The notes beneath the pieces were generated by a model. It ran no database searches. It saw nothing but the letters and a program-made list of their open reading frames with translations, and was not told where the DNA came from. From Cupriavidus pauculus (GTDB lineage: Bacteria; Pseudomonadota; Gammaproteobacteria; Burkholderiales; Burkholderiaceae): a DNA stretch of 64,000 bases. The position numbers and the translations under genes were made by a program. Positions 29,417-39,959 of this stretch are shown one piece after another; positions within the stretch are counted from its first letter, which is position 1; each line of letters begins with the position of its first letter. Location of the stretch: NCBI RefSeq assembly GCF_008801835.1, contig NZ_VZOW01000001.1:549430-613429 (forward strand). Reading direction: 5' to 3'.

Positions 29417-30232
29417 TCAAGCGGCCTGATAGCCGGGATGCCAACGCAGCCAGAAGCGTTCCAGCGCGCGCGATAGCACATCGGCCAGCTTGCCCAGCAG
29501 CGCATAGAGCAGGATGCCGACCAGCACCACATCGGTTTGCAGGAATTCGCGCGCGTTCATCGTCATGTAGCCGATGCCCGATTGCGCGGAGATCGTCTCT
29601 GCCACGATCAGGATCACCCACATCAGCCCCAGCGAAAAACGCACGCCGACCAGAATGTTTGGCAACGCGCCGGGCAGGATCACTTCGCGATACAGCCGCC
29701 ATCCGGACAGCCCATAGCTGCGCGCCATTTCCACCAGCGCCGGATCCACCGCACGGATGCCGTGGAACGTATTGAGGTACACCGGAAAGAACACGCCCAG
29801 CGCCACCAGAAAGAGCTTGGCCGTCTCATCGATGCCGAACCACAGGATTACCAGCGGAATCAGCGCCAGCGTGGGGATGTTGCGCACCATCTGCAGCGTG
29901 CTATCGAGCAGTGTGGCCGCGGTGCGGAACGTGCCAGTCAGCAGACCGAGCAGCAGGCCCAGCCCGCCGCCGACGGCCAGTCCGATCAGCGCGCGCCACG
30001 TGCTGACCCAGACGTGGCGCCACAGTTCGCCGGATGCCGCGAGACCCCACGCCGCTTCCACCACCGCCAGCGGCGCGGGCAGGACCCGGCTGGACAGCCA
30101 TCCCAGTTGCGATGCGCCCTGCCACGCCACGATCAGCAGCACCGGCACGATCCACGGCGCGACCGCCTGCGCCGCGCCGCGGCCACGCGTCGATGTCGAT
30201 ACCGGTTGCGACACGGATTCCAGGTTCGCCAT
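29417..30232 (-). CDS. ssuC: Aliphatic sulfonate ABC transporter permease SsuC
   Basis: Permease of the sulfonate importer, 271 residues with about six hydrophobic segments. Family motifs are STWRALIGLAVGGGLGLLLG, the EMARSYGLSGWRLYREVILPGALPNIL EAA-type loop (split here), and SAQSGIGYMTMNAREFL. ATG 30232 (MANLESVSQ) lies 10 nt after the ssuD stop, so the pair is closely coupled. The frame is open upstream inside ssuD without support. Confidence 0.94.
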   Translation of the reverse strand: MANLESVSQPVSTSTRGRGAAQAVAPWIVPVLLIVAWQGASQLGWLSSRVLPAPLAVVEAAWGLAASGELWRHVWVSTWRALIGLAVGGGLGLLLGLLTGTFRTAATLLDSTLQMVRNIPTLALIPLVILWFGIDETAKLFLVALGVFFPVYLNTFHGIRAVDPALVEMARSYGLSGWRLYREVILPGALPNILVGVRFSLGLMWVILIVAETISAQSGIGYMTMNAREFLQTDVVLVGILLYALLGKLADVLSRALERFWLRWHPGYQAA

Positions 30233-30242
30233 GATCGCCGCC

Positions 30243-31406
30243 TTAGCTTTGCGAGGCGCGCGGCACGATGCCGGTGGCCATGACTTCGCCAAACGGGCCC
30301 GATAGCACCTGCCCCGGCAGTCTGTCGCGCAACTGGCGCGGCAGCAGCGGGAATACCAGTTCGGCAAACCGGTACGCTTCCTCCAGATGCGGGTAACCCG
30401 AGAAGATGAACGTGTCAATGCCCAGGTCCGCGTATTCCTGCATGCGCGCGGCCACGGTCTGCGGATCACCGACCAGTGCCGTGCCCGCACCGCCGCGCAC
30501 CAGACCCACGCCGGCCCACAGGTTGGGACTGATTTCCAGCGCCTCGCGCGTGCGCTTGGCCCCGCCCGCATGCAGCGCGGCCATGCGTCGCTGCCCTTCG
30601 GAATCCATCTTGGCGAATACGGCCTGCGCGCGCGCCACGGTTTCGTCGTCGAGCCTGCTAATCAGTTCGTCCGCGGCGGCCCACGCGGCGGCTTCGGTCT
30701 CGCGCACGATCACGTGCAGCCGGATGCCGAAGCGCACCGTGCGGCCGTGTTTCGCGGCGCGGGCGCGTACGTCGGCGATCTTGCGCGCGACATCCGCCGG
30801 CGGCTCGCCCCAGGTGAGATACGTCTCCACCTGTTGCGCGGCGAGATCGTGCGCGGCGTCCGACGATCCGCCGAAGTAGACCGGCGGATGCGGCCGCTGC
30901 GCCGGCGGGTACAGCACGCGTGCGCCCTTCACATGCAGATGCTTGCCCTCGAAGCTGATCTCGCCGCCATCGTGGCTGGCCGCCAGCACATCGCGCCAGA
31001 TGCGGATGAATTCGGCAGACGCCTCGTAGCGTGCCGCGTGATCGAGAAATAGCCCGTCGCCTTCCAGTTCCGCGACATCGCCGCCGGTCACCAGATTCAC
31101 CAGCAAGCGGCCGCCCGAAATGCGATCGAATGTCGCGGCCATGCGCGCGGCGAGCGTCGGCGTCATCAGCCCCGGACGCACTGCCACCAGGAACTTGAGC
31201 TGGCGCGTCACCGCGGCCAGCGCGGACGCCGCCACCCACGGGTCTTCGCACGAGCGGCCAGTGGGAATCAGCACGCCCTCGTAGCCGAGCGTATCGGCCG
31301 CGACGGCAATCTGCTTCAGGTAGTCGAAGTTGACCTCGCGCGCGCCTTCGGACGTGCCAAGGTAGCGGCTGTCACCATGGGTGGGGATAAACCAGAAAAC
31401 TTGCAT
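30243..31406 (-). CDS. ssuD: FMNH2-dependent alkanesulfonate monooxygenase
   Basis: Desulfonates C1-C14 alkanesulfonates to aldehyde and sulfite using FMNH2 and O2. The 387 residues include [17 protein letters not shown] at the start, [27 protein letters not shown], and FGGSSDAAH, all typical of SsuD. No ssuE flavin reductase lies in the operon, so reduced FMN must come from elsewhere. The gene is flanked by ssuA (54 bp) and ssuC (10 bp). Confidence 0.95.
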   Translation of the reverse strand: MQVFWFIPTHGDSRYLGTSEGAREVNFDYLKQIAVAADTLGYEGVLIPTGRSCEDPWVAASALAAVTRQLKFLVAVRPGLMTPTLAARMAATFDRISGGRLLVNLVTGGDVAELEGDGLFLDHAARYEASAEFIRIWRDVLAASHDGGEISFEGKHLHVKGARVLYPPAQRPHPPVYFGGSSDAAHDLAAQQVETYLTWGEPPADVARKIADVRARAAKHGRTVRFGIRLHVIVRETEAAAWAAADELISRLDDETVARAQAVFAKMDSEGQRRMAALHAGGAKRTREALEISPNLWAGVGLVRGGAGTALVGDPQTVAARMQEYADLGIDTFIFSGYPHLEEAYRFAELVFPLLPRQLRDRLPGQVLSGPFGEVMATGIVPRASQS

Positions 31407-31460
31407 GTCGTGCCTCGTGTGCCTGTTACCTGTTGTGGTCGGGATGGGCGATGGCGTGGA

Positions 31461-32501
31461 TCAGCGCCGCGCCTGCTGTGCCGGCGGCGCCCATGCGGCA
31501 TCGGCCACCTTGATCGGCTTGGGAATCAGCTTCAGCGTCACGAACGCGTCGGCGATACGCTGCTGTTCGGCTAGGACCTCGGGCGTGACGGGCTTCGCGC
31601 CATAGGAAAAGCGCGAGACGGCCAGCGCCAGCACGTTGGTGTCGAGTCCGGTCTCTTTGGCCAGGAACTGCGTGGCGTCGTGCGGATGCTTTTCGGCCCA
31701 CTGGCCCAACTGCGCCAGTTCATCAAGGATTGCCTCGACCACGTCGGGCCGCGCATTCGCGTAGGGGCGCGAGGCCAAATAGAACTGATGATTGCTGACG
31801 ACGTTCCGGCCGCTCGCATCGCGGCCGTCGGCCAGCACGCGCGCGCCGAGTTGCTTTTCGGCGGCGGCCAGGAACGGATCCCAGATCACCCAGGCGTCCA
31901 CCGCGCCGCGTTCGAATGCCGCGCGGGCGTCGGCCGGCGGCAGGTACACGGGCTGGATGTCGCTCCAGGCCACTCCGGCCTTTTCAAGCTGGCGCACCAG
32001 CAGATAATGAACATTCGAGCCCTTGTTAAGCGCCACGCGCTTGCCGCGCAGATCGGTCACGCTTTTCAGCGTCGACGTCTTCGGCACGACGATCGCTTCG
32101 GACTTGGGCGCGGGCGGCTCATTGCCGATATAGGCCAGTTGCGCGCCGGCGGCCTGCGCGAAGATCGGCGGCGCTTCGCCGACCGTGCCGAAATCGATGG
32201 CACCGACGTTGAGCCCTTCGAGCAATTGCGGGCCGGCCGGGAACTCGGTCCATTTCACGCTGATGCCCTGCGACGCGAGGCGCTTTTCCAGCGTGCCGCG
32301 CGCCTTGAGCAGCGTCAGCGTGCCGTACTTCTGATAGCCGATACGCAGCAGCTTTGGATTGGTGTTGGACGACTGGGCGCGGGCCGGCGAGGCGGTGACG
32401 CCGTAGATCACGCCGGTGGCGATCACGAGTGCGCCGAGGATCAGGCGGCGGCGCAGCGAGGCAGGTTGGCGGGCAAGTGTTCCGGTTCTGGAAGTGGTCA
32501 T
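31461..32501 (-). CDS. ssuA: Sulfonate-binding periplasmic protein SsuA
   Basis: Substrate-binding protein for aliphatic sulfonates, 346 residues. An N-terminal RRR-containing signal peptide has a hydrophobic core (LILGALVIATGVIYGV) and a likely cleavage after SPARA. The mature part begins with LRIGYQKYGTLTLLKARGTLEKRL and includes FPAGPQLLEGLNVGAIDFGTVGEAPPIF (split pattern of SsuA). ATG 32501 is chosen; an upstream TTG at 32516 is possible. A 21-codon ORF and a hairpin precede it. Confidence 0.94.
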   Translation of the reverse strand: MTTSRTGTLARQPASLRRRLILGALVIATGVIYGVTASPARAQSSNTNPKLLRIGYQKYGTLTLLKARGTLEKRLASQGISVKWTEFPAGPQLLEGLNVGAIDFGTVGEAPPIFAQAAGAQLAYIGNEPPAPKSEAIVVPKTSTLKSVTDLRGKRVALNKGSNVHYLLVRQLEKAGVAWSDIQPVYLPPADARAAFERGAVDAWVIWDPFLAAAEKQLGARVLADGRDASGRNVVSNHQFYLASRPYANARPDVVEAILDELAQLGQWAEKHPHDATQFLAKETGLDTNVLALAVSRFSYGAKPVTPEVLAEQQRIADAFVTLKLIPKPIKVADAAWAPPAQQARR

Positions 32502-32550
32502 GTCGGGTCCGTGCAAGGCGATGGCGATGAAATCTGTGGCGGCACGACGC

Positions 32551-32580
32551 CCTGCCGGCGCCTTCGCGCGGCATCGCAGG
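32551..32580 (-). repeat. Hairpin between the small ORF and ssuA
   Basis: CCTGC and GCAGG at the ends, with GCC-GCGC-GAAG-GCGC-C-GGC inside, can fold into one strong GC-rich stem-loop. It starts about 24 nt after the stop of the 21-codon ORF and ends about 50 nt before ssuA. There is no T run, so it is not a classical terminator. It may affect ribosome access or RNA stability (inference). Confidence 0.5.
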
Positions 32581-32604
32581 GGTCATGCGTGGGGAATCTT
32601 CAGA

Positions 32605-32670
32605 TCAGGCGGGACATCGCTCCGGGGCGATGCAAGACACTGCGAGGCGGACGATGCGAGCAGCGGACAT
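32605..32670 (-). CDS. Putative 21-residue cysteine-containing leader peptide upstream of ssuA
   Basis: A small ORF on the sulfur-operon strand in the gap between sbp and ssuA. ATG 32670 is preceded at 6 nt by AAGAAGGAG (32677-32685), one of the best ribosome-binding sites in the window. The peptide begins MSAARIVRLAV and ends SCIAPERCPA before TGA, with Cys at positions 13 and 19. Cys codons in a short translated leader before sulfur-uptake genes suggest control by cysteine or Cys-tRNA supply, as in known leader-peptide systems. This role is inferred; the peptide is not one I can name. Confidence 0.55.
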   Translation of the reverse strand: MSAARIVRLAVSCIAPERCPA

Positions 32671-32725
32671 GGCGGACTCCTTCTTCAGGGGCGCCGGGGC
32701 AGCGCTGGCCGCCTCGGCGTCGCGA

Positions 32726-33733
32726 TCATCGCTTGCCAGGCTGGTAGACCTGGTCGAACGAACCGCCATCGGCAAAGTGCGCCTTCTGGGCCTTGGCCCA
32801 GCCGCCGAATACCTCGTCGATCGTGAACAGCTTCACCTTGGGGAAGTTGGCGGCGTACTTGGCGGCCACCTTTTCCGAAATCGGACGGTAGTAGTTCTTG
32901 GCCGCGATTTCCTGGCCTTCGTCGGTGTAGAGGAATTGCAGATAGGCTTCGGCGGCCTTGCGCGTGCCCTTCTTGTCGACCACCTTGTCGACCACGGCCA
33001 CCGGCGGCTCGGCCAGGATCGACACCGACGGCGCGACGATATCGAACTTCTCGGGACCGAGTTCCTTGATGGCCAGAATTGCCTCGTTTTCCCACGCAAT
33101 CAGCACATCGCCCAGCCCGCGCTCGACGAACGTCGTGGTGGCGCCGCGCGCGCCCGAATCGAGCACCGGCACGTTCTTGAGCAGCGCACCAACGAACTCG
33201 CGGGCCTTGGCCTCGTTGCCGCCCGGCTGGCGCAGCGCGTAGCCCCAAGCGGCCAGATAGTTCCAGCGCGCGCCGCCCGATGTCTTGGGGTTGGGTGTGA
33301 TGACCTGCACGCCCGGCTTGATCAGATCGTTCCAGTCCTTGATCTGCTTGGGATTGCCCTTGCGCACCAGGAACACGATGGTCGATGTGTACGGCGAGGC
33401 GTTGTGCGGCAGACGCTTCTGCCAGTCCGGCTTGATCAGCCCCTTTTCGGCGATGGCGTCGATGTCGTAGCCCAGCGCCAGCGTGACCACATCGGCGTCG
33501 AGTCCGTCAATGACCGAGCGCGCCTGCTTGCCGGAGCCGCCGTGCGACTGGCGAATCTGCACCGTATCGCCGCCCTGCGCCTTGTATGCCTTGGCGAAGG
33601 CGCTGTTCACGTCGACATACAGCTCGCGCGTGGGGTCGTAGGACACGTTGAGCAGACTGGTATTGGCCAGGGCCGTCTGGGCGGCGCCGAGGGCGGACAG
33701 TACTGCGAGGCCGATGGCCAGCTTGCGAATCAT
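32726..33733 (-). CDS. sbp: Sulfate-binding periplasmic protein
   Basis: Captures sulfate/thiosulfate in the periplasm for CysTWA. The 335 residues begin with a signal peptide ([23 protein letters not shown]). Then come [32 protein letters not shown] and [20 protein letters not shown], family hallmarks of Sbp/CysP. It is the first gene of the run leading into ssuADCB, although its permease partners are encoded in the separate cysTWA unit. A likely CysB box lies about 105 bp upstream and a CCCCGTTGC/GCGACGGGG hairpin in the leader. Confidence 0.95.
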   Translation of the reverse strand: MIRKLAIGLAVLSALGAAQTALANTSLLNVSYDPTRELYVDVNSAFAKAYKAQGGDTVQIRQSHGGSGKQARSVIDGLDADVVTLALGYDIDAIAEKGLIKPDWQKRLPHNASPYTSTIVFLVRKGNPKQIKDWNDLIKPGVQVITPNPKTSGGARWNYLAAWGYALRQPGGNEAKAREFVGALLKNVPVLDSGARGATTTFVERGLGDVLIAWENEAILAIKELGPEKFDIVAPSVSILAEPPVAVVDKVVDKKGTRKAAEAYLQFLYTDEGQEIAAKNYYRPISEKVAAKYAANFPKVKLFTIDEVFGGWAKAQKAHFADGGSFDQVYQPGKR

Positions 33734-33837
33734 GTTCAGATGCTCCCGTCAGAGATGTCGTGAAATGTCCCCGTCGCAAGGCAACGGGGCTTCTTTGGCT
33801 TCTTGTCAGGGAGAAAGGCTACCGGCGCGGCTATCTG

Positions 33838-33856
33838 AACGGAACGAATGGTTTCG
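33838..33856 (-). promoter_or_regulatory. Putative CysB-type operator upstream of sbp
   Basis: On the plus strand this reads AACGGAACGAATGGTTTCG. It matches the box upstream of cysT (26860-26878) at 16 of 19 positions. It lies 105-123 bp upstream of the sbp start. Confidence 0.6.
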
Positions 33857-34236
33857 CCGATCCAAGCACGTTTTCCGCATAAGATCGCGCGGAAATATCG
33901 ACATGCCCGAAGACGGCGAGGCGGGTCGGCCAGGGGGCGTCAGAGTTTGGACCGGAATCCTGCGCCCGAGTGGGCCAAGCATGACGTCACGCCAAAAAGA
34001 AAAAACCCGCAGTGCCGGAGTTGCGCTGCGGGTCAAGTTTCCATTCCGGAAACGGGTAGACAAGTCATGAAGAGCGCCCCCGCATCTCCATGACGGATGT
34101 GATAGTAACCAGCCGCACGCCGCAACAGGTTGACACAAGTCAATCACCAACCGATTCCGATCAAACCCATGCAATCTGTTGCAATTGGCAACCAGCCGCG
34201 CGGCGTTGCGGCTGGCTGGTGACGCCTATACGGCGC
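33857..34236. other. Gene-free region between sbp and the ggt gene
   Basis: No gene is recognised. It contains a terminator at 33994-34033 and a second hairpin at about 34193-34218 (CCAGCCGC/GCGGCTGG) without a T run, which may be the nearer end signal for the gamma-glutamyltransferase transcript. Confidence 0.5.
33994..34033 (-). terminator. Intrinsic terminator downstream of the gamma-glutamyltransferase gene
   Basis: The stem ACCCGCAG/CTGCGGGT is followed on the minus strand by a T-rich tract (TTTTTTCTTTTTG). It lies about 200 bp past the ggt stop and also shields sbp from read-through. Confidence 0.8.
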
Positions 34237-36240
34237 TTACGGCGTAAAGGTATTGCCGAGCACGACGCCCTCGCGCCGCGGGTCGGTACCGCCTTGCAGC
34301 ACCGACGCCCCACCGGTCTGGGTGCGCAGGATCGTATTGACGCCGCTCGACTGCGCGCTGGTCGAGATGGTGTGTCCGAGCGCCTTCAGGCCGGTGATCA
34401 GCGGATCGTTGTTGCCGCCGTTGCTGATGTCGATATTGGGATGCTCGCCGCCAATGGTCGTGGTGGGATTGTTGCTGGCGCCAAAATCGACCAGCCCGGA
34501 GGCCTGTTGCGCGTCGAGTCCCCAGTCGAGCACGCCGACCAGCGTCTTGACCACGTACTGCGGAATCGTGCCGCCGCCCGGCGATCCCGTGGCCATCAGG
34601 AAGTCACCCATCGATCCATCGGCAGCCTTGCGAAACACCATGGTGGGCGCCATCGAACTGCGCGGACGTTTGCCCGGCTGCACGCGGTTCGCAATCGGAT
34701 TTCCGCTGGTATCGGTTGGCGCCGCACTGAAATCGGTGAGCTGATTGTTCAGCAGGAAGCCATTGGTCATATGGAACGATCCCATGCTCGATTCGACCGA
34801 TGTGGTGGCGCTGACCACGTTGCCCTGCGCATCGACGATCGAGTAGTGGTTGGTGCCATGCTCGATCAGCGACGACACGCCGAGCGGCACCGGCCCGAGG
34901 TTGCCGGCGGTGGCCGTTCCCATCGAATGCGCGGGGTCGATCAGCGCGGCGCGCGACTGCATGTAGGTCTTGTTGAGCATGGTGTCCCACGTGCCGCCGG
35001 GCAACGGCACGAAATCGGTGTCCGCGACGTATTTGTCGCGATCGGCGTAAGCCAGTCGCTCGGCTTCGCTGACCCGATGCACGCCCTGGACCGTCGGCTT
35101 GCCGCCTTCGCCATCGACAGGATTCGGCTTGAGCGACGCCATGTCGAAGTTCTCCAGAATCTGCATCGCCGCGGCCACCGTGATTCCGCCCGAAGTCGGC
35201 GGCGGCGCGCCGCAGATCCAGTACGCGCGGTACGTCACGCACACCGGCGTGCGCAACTTGGCCTCATACGCGGCCAGGTCGGCCAGCGTGGTCTTGCCCG
35301 GCGTGGTCGGCGTCCCATCGGCGGCTACGGTCGAGCCGATCTTGGCGATGATGTCGTTGGCGATCGGGCCCTTGTAGAGTGCGTCGGCGCCCTGCGCGGC
35401 CATCGCGCTCAGCGTATTCGCATAGGCGGGATTCTTCAGGATCGTGCCGAGCGCCTTGGGCGTGCCGTCGGCGTTGAAGAAGTACGCCGTCGCCTCGGGA
35501 TCGCGCTTCAGATTCGTCGCGTTCGATGCGATGGCCTGGGCCAGCCGGCCGCCGATCGGGAAGCCGTTGGTGGACAGCGAGATCGCATCCCCGAAAAGGT
35601 CTTTCCACGCCAGCTTGCCGTGTTCCTTCTGCACGCGTTCGATCAGCCTTGGCACGCCAATGGTGCCGATGGACCGGCCGCTGGCGCGCGCGTTGGGCTT
35701 TGGCAGGCTCGTGTCCGTGGCGTCGTCGACATAGCGCAGATAGTTTTCCGTGGCGGCGGCCGGCGCGCTTTCGCGCCCGTCGTAGGCCTGGATCGTCTTG
35801 GCGGCCGCATCGTAATAGAGCATGAACCCGCCCGATCCCATGCCCGTCGCTTCCGGCACCGTCAGACCCAGCACCGCCTGCACGGCCACGGCCGCATCGG
35901 CTGCACTGCCGCCCTTCTGGAGCACCGCACAGCCGGCGGCGCTGGCATAGGCGTTCGACGTCGAGACCATGTAGGTCTTCGCGTAGACCGGTTTGAGCCC
36001 GGTGCGATAGCCGGTGGCGGGCTCGGGCAGCGCGGGATCGCCGGGCTGGTTTGAACCCACCACGACGGTGCTGCCGTTACTGGCCAGCACCTGGCAACTG
36101 TTGTCGGCCTGCGGGGTCGTCGGGGTTGTCGGCGTGGTGGGCGTCGATCCGTTGTCGTCGCTGCCGCCGCAGGAAATGACCAGCAGCGCGCTCGCGACAG
36201 CGCACGCCACGGCCAGGGGGGCCTTCCGTTTTTGCAACAC
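34237..36240 (-). CDS. ggt: Gamma-glutamyltransferase, lipoprotein form
   Basis: Cleaves or transfers gamma-glutamyl groups, for example from glutathione, outside the inner membrane. From GTG 36240 the protein has 667 residues. GGAGGA lies 6 nt upstream, and this start gives a clean lipoprotein signal ending LLVISC24. A PTTPTTPTTP spacer follows. The GGT core has GMGSGGFMLYYD, and the autocatalytic Thr is probably in HGTNHYSIVDAQGNVV, where the usual TTH reads TNH. The C-terminal SPGGGTIPQYV loop is present. The open frame extends to 36414 without support. Confidence 0.9.
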   Translation of the reverse strand: MLQKRKAPLAVACAVASALLVISCGGSDDNGSTPTTPTTPTTPQADNSCQVLASNGSTVVVGSNQPGDPALPEPATGYRTGLKPVYAKTYMVSTSNAYASAAGCAVLQKGGSAADAAVAVQAVLGLTVPEATGMGSGGFMLYYDAAAKTIQAYDGRESAPAAATENYLRYVDDATDTSLPKPNARASGRSIGTIGVPRLIERVQKEHGKLAWKDLFGDAISLSTNGFPIGGRLAQAIASNATNLKRDPEATAYFFNADGTPKALGTILKNPAYANTLSAMAAQGADALYKGPIANDIIAKIGSTVAADGTPTTPGKTTLADLAAYEAKLRTPVCVTYRAYWICGAPPPTSGGITVAAAMQILENFDMASLKPNPVDGEGGKPTVQGVHRVSEAERLAYADRDKYVADTDFVPLPGGTWDTMLNKTYMQSRAALIDPAHSMGTATAGNLGPVPLGVSSLIEHGTNHYSIVDAQGNVVSATTSVESSMGSFHMTNGFLLNNQLTDFSAAPTDTSGNPIANRVQPGKRPRSSMAPTMVFRKAADGSMGDFLMATGSPGGGTIPQYVVKTLVGVLDWGLDAQQASGLVDFGASNNPTTTIGGEHPNIDISNGGNNDPLITGLKALGHTISTSAQSSGVNTILRTQTGGASVLQGGTDPRREGVVLGNTFTP

Positions 36241-36602
36241 GATGATTCCTCCAGCTTCAAGAAGCGCCTGGGGCGCGGATTGCGATCGATCGTTGGAACG
36301 GCAGGCGTGGGGCAATGCGGCAGGCGCCTGTCGAGGTGTTTTTCTTCGTAAGGACGAACGCCATCCACCGGCGGTGAGTGTCCGGAAAAAGGCTGCGGCG
36401 GAATGGGGAAACACCGCGCATCCTGCGCGGGATGCGGGGGGCTCGGTGCGAAAGGCTAGGACGAGTTGGTCAGGACACTGCGGGGAATCGTCACGGTGCT
36501 GATCGTGGATATGTCAACGATGTGTCCAGACTAGTACATGTGCGGCATAAGACAAGCGTCTTATGCGCACATAGGGTTTTGCCAGCGTTGGCAATCAGAC
36601 AT
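36241..36602. other. Gene-free region between ggt and osmC
   Basis: This region should contain the ggt promoter on the minus strand. The only strong element seen is the inverted repeat at 36540-36570. No gene is recognised. Confidence 0.5.
36540..36570. repeat. Long inverted repeat downstream of osmC
   Basis: GCATAAGAC-AAGC-GTCTTATGC is a perfect 9-bp dyad with a 4-nt loop. It is extended by GTGC/GCAC with one bulged G. It begins 32 nt past the osmC stop and lacks a T run. It may be a weak terminator, an RNA-stability hairpin or an operator for ggt. Confidence 0.6.
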
Positions 36603-37079
36603 TCACGCGGATGCCGCTTCGATTACAGCTTCGCAGCGGATCGGAAAATTGACCGAACGCGCGATGTAGCACTTTTCGTGCGCCACGTGATGAAGATGCG
36701 CCGCGCGTTCGGCGTCATCGCCCGCCCGAATGGTCACGCGCGGGCGCAGCACGATTTCCGTGAACTGTCCGCCCTGCGGGCCGTCCCGCATCGTGCCTTC
36801 GGCTTCGTCGATATAAGCCACCACGGCGATACCGGCGTCCGAACAGAGATGCAGATACCAGAGCTTGTGACAGGCTGACGCCGATGCCACCAACAGGTCT
36901 TCGGGATTCCAGCGCGCAGCGTCGCCAAGGAACGCCGGATCCGACGAGCCCGCGATGTCCGGTTTGCCGCCCGCGCGGATCGTGTGGTCCCGGCCGTAGG
37001 CGCGGTAGCCGGACGTGCCGGTACCGCGGTTGCCGGTCCATTCCACATTGACGTGATACTTGTGCTCGCCTTGAGCCAT
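36603..37079 (-). CDS. OsmC-family peroxiredoxin
   Basis: A 158-residue OsmC/Ohr-fold thiol peroxidase. The two redox cysteines are C70 in SASACHKLWYLHL and C137 in HEKCYIARSVNFPI. The conserved NPEDLLVAS motif precedes the first. The subgroup matches general OsmC proteins more than Ohr (no VCPY motif). The family reduces organic hydroperoxides. It is monocistronic here, with clpB's terminator just upstream of its start. Confidence 0.9.
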   Translation of the reverse strand: MAQGEHKYHVNVEWTGNRGTGTSGYRAYGRDHTIRAGGKPDIAGSSDPAFLGDAARWNPEDLLVASASACHKLWYLHLCSDAGIAVVAYIDEAEGTMRDGPQGGQFTEIVLRPRVTIRAGDDAERAAHLHHVAHEKCYIARSVNFPIRCEAVIEAASA

Positions 37080-37123
37080 GGGATCGCTCCGGTTGGGAAA
37101 TCGCGCAAGCCCGTATTGTGACG

Positions 37124-37149
37124 AAAAAAAAGGACCTCCGAAGAGGTCC
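37124..37149 (-). terminator. Intrinsic terminator of clpB
   Basis: The 7-bp stem GGACCTC/GAGGTCC has a stable CGAA/TTCG tetraloop. On the minus strand it is followed by eight T, 27 bp past the clpB stop. Confidence 0.93.
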
Positions 37150-37175
37150 CTTGCATGACGCGGGTGCGTACGGCG

Positions 37176-39764
<2,589 letters not shown>

Positions 39765-39870
39765 TGGGGAGACCTCTCTCTTTAGAAAGTGTGTCCGCAT
39801 GCGGGGAGGCGAAGTGGCTGCGACGCGGCCACCACTTCGCAAATGCCCAGCCGGACACGTTACTCCCGAA

Positions 39871-39898
39871 AGATAGGGCTTTGCGTTGACATTTCAAG
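39871..39898 (-). promoter_or_regulatory. Sigma-32-type promoter of clpB
   Basis: On the minus strand CTTGAAA, a 13-nt spacer and CCCTATCT match the RpoH consensus CTTGAAA-N11-16-CCCCATNT with one mismatch. It lies 107-134 bp upstream of the clpB start. Confidence 0.85.
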
Positions 39899-39959
39899 GG
39901 AACGGCCATGCAAGTTGTACAGACTGCAAATGCATGGCCGTGCACTTCGAGACACCCGG

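Noticed and set aside
34090..36054. 654-codon plus-strand frame opposite ggt
   Set aside because: Antisense shadow of a GC-rich gene; Arg/His/Gly-rich with no recognisable motif.
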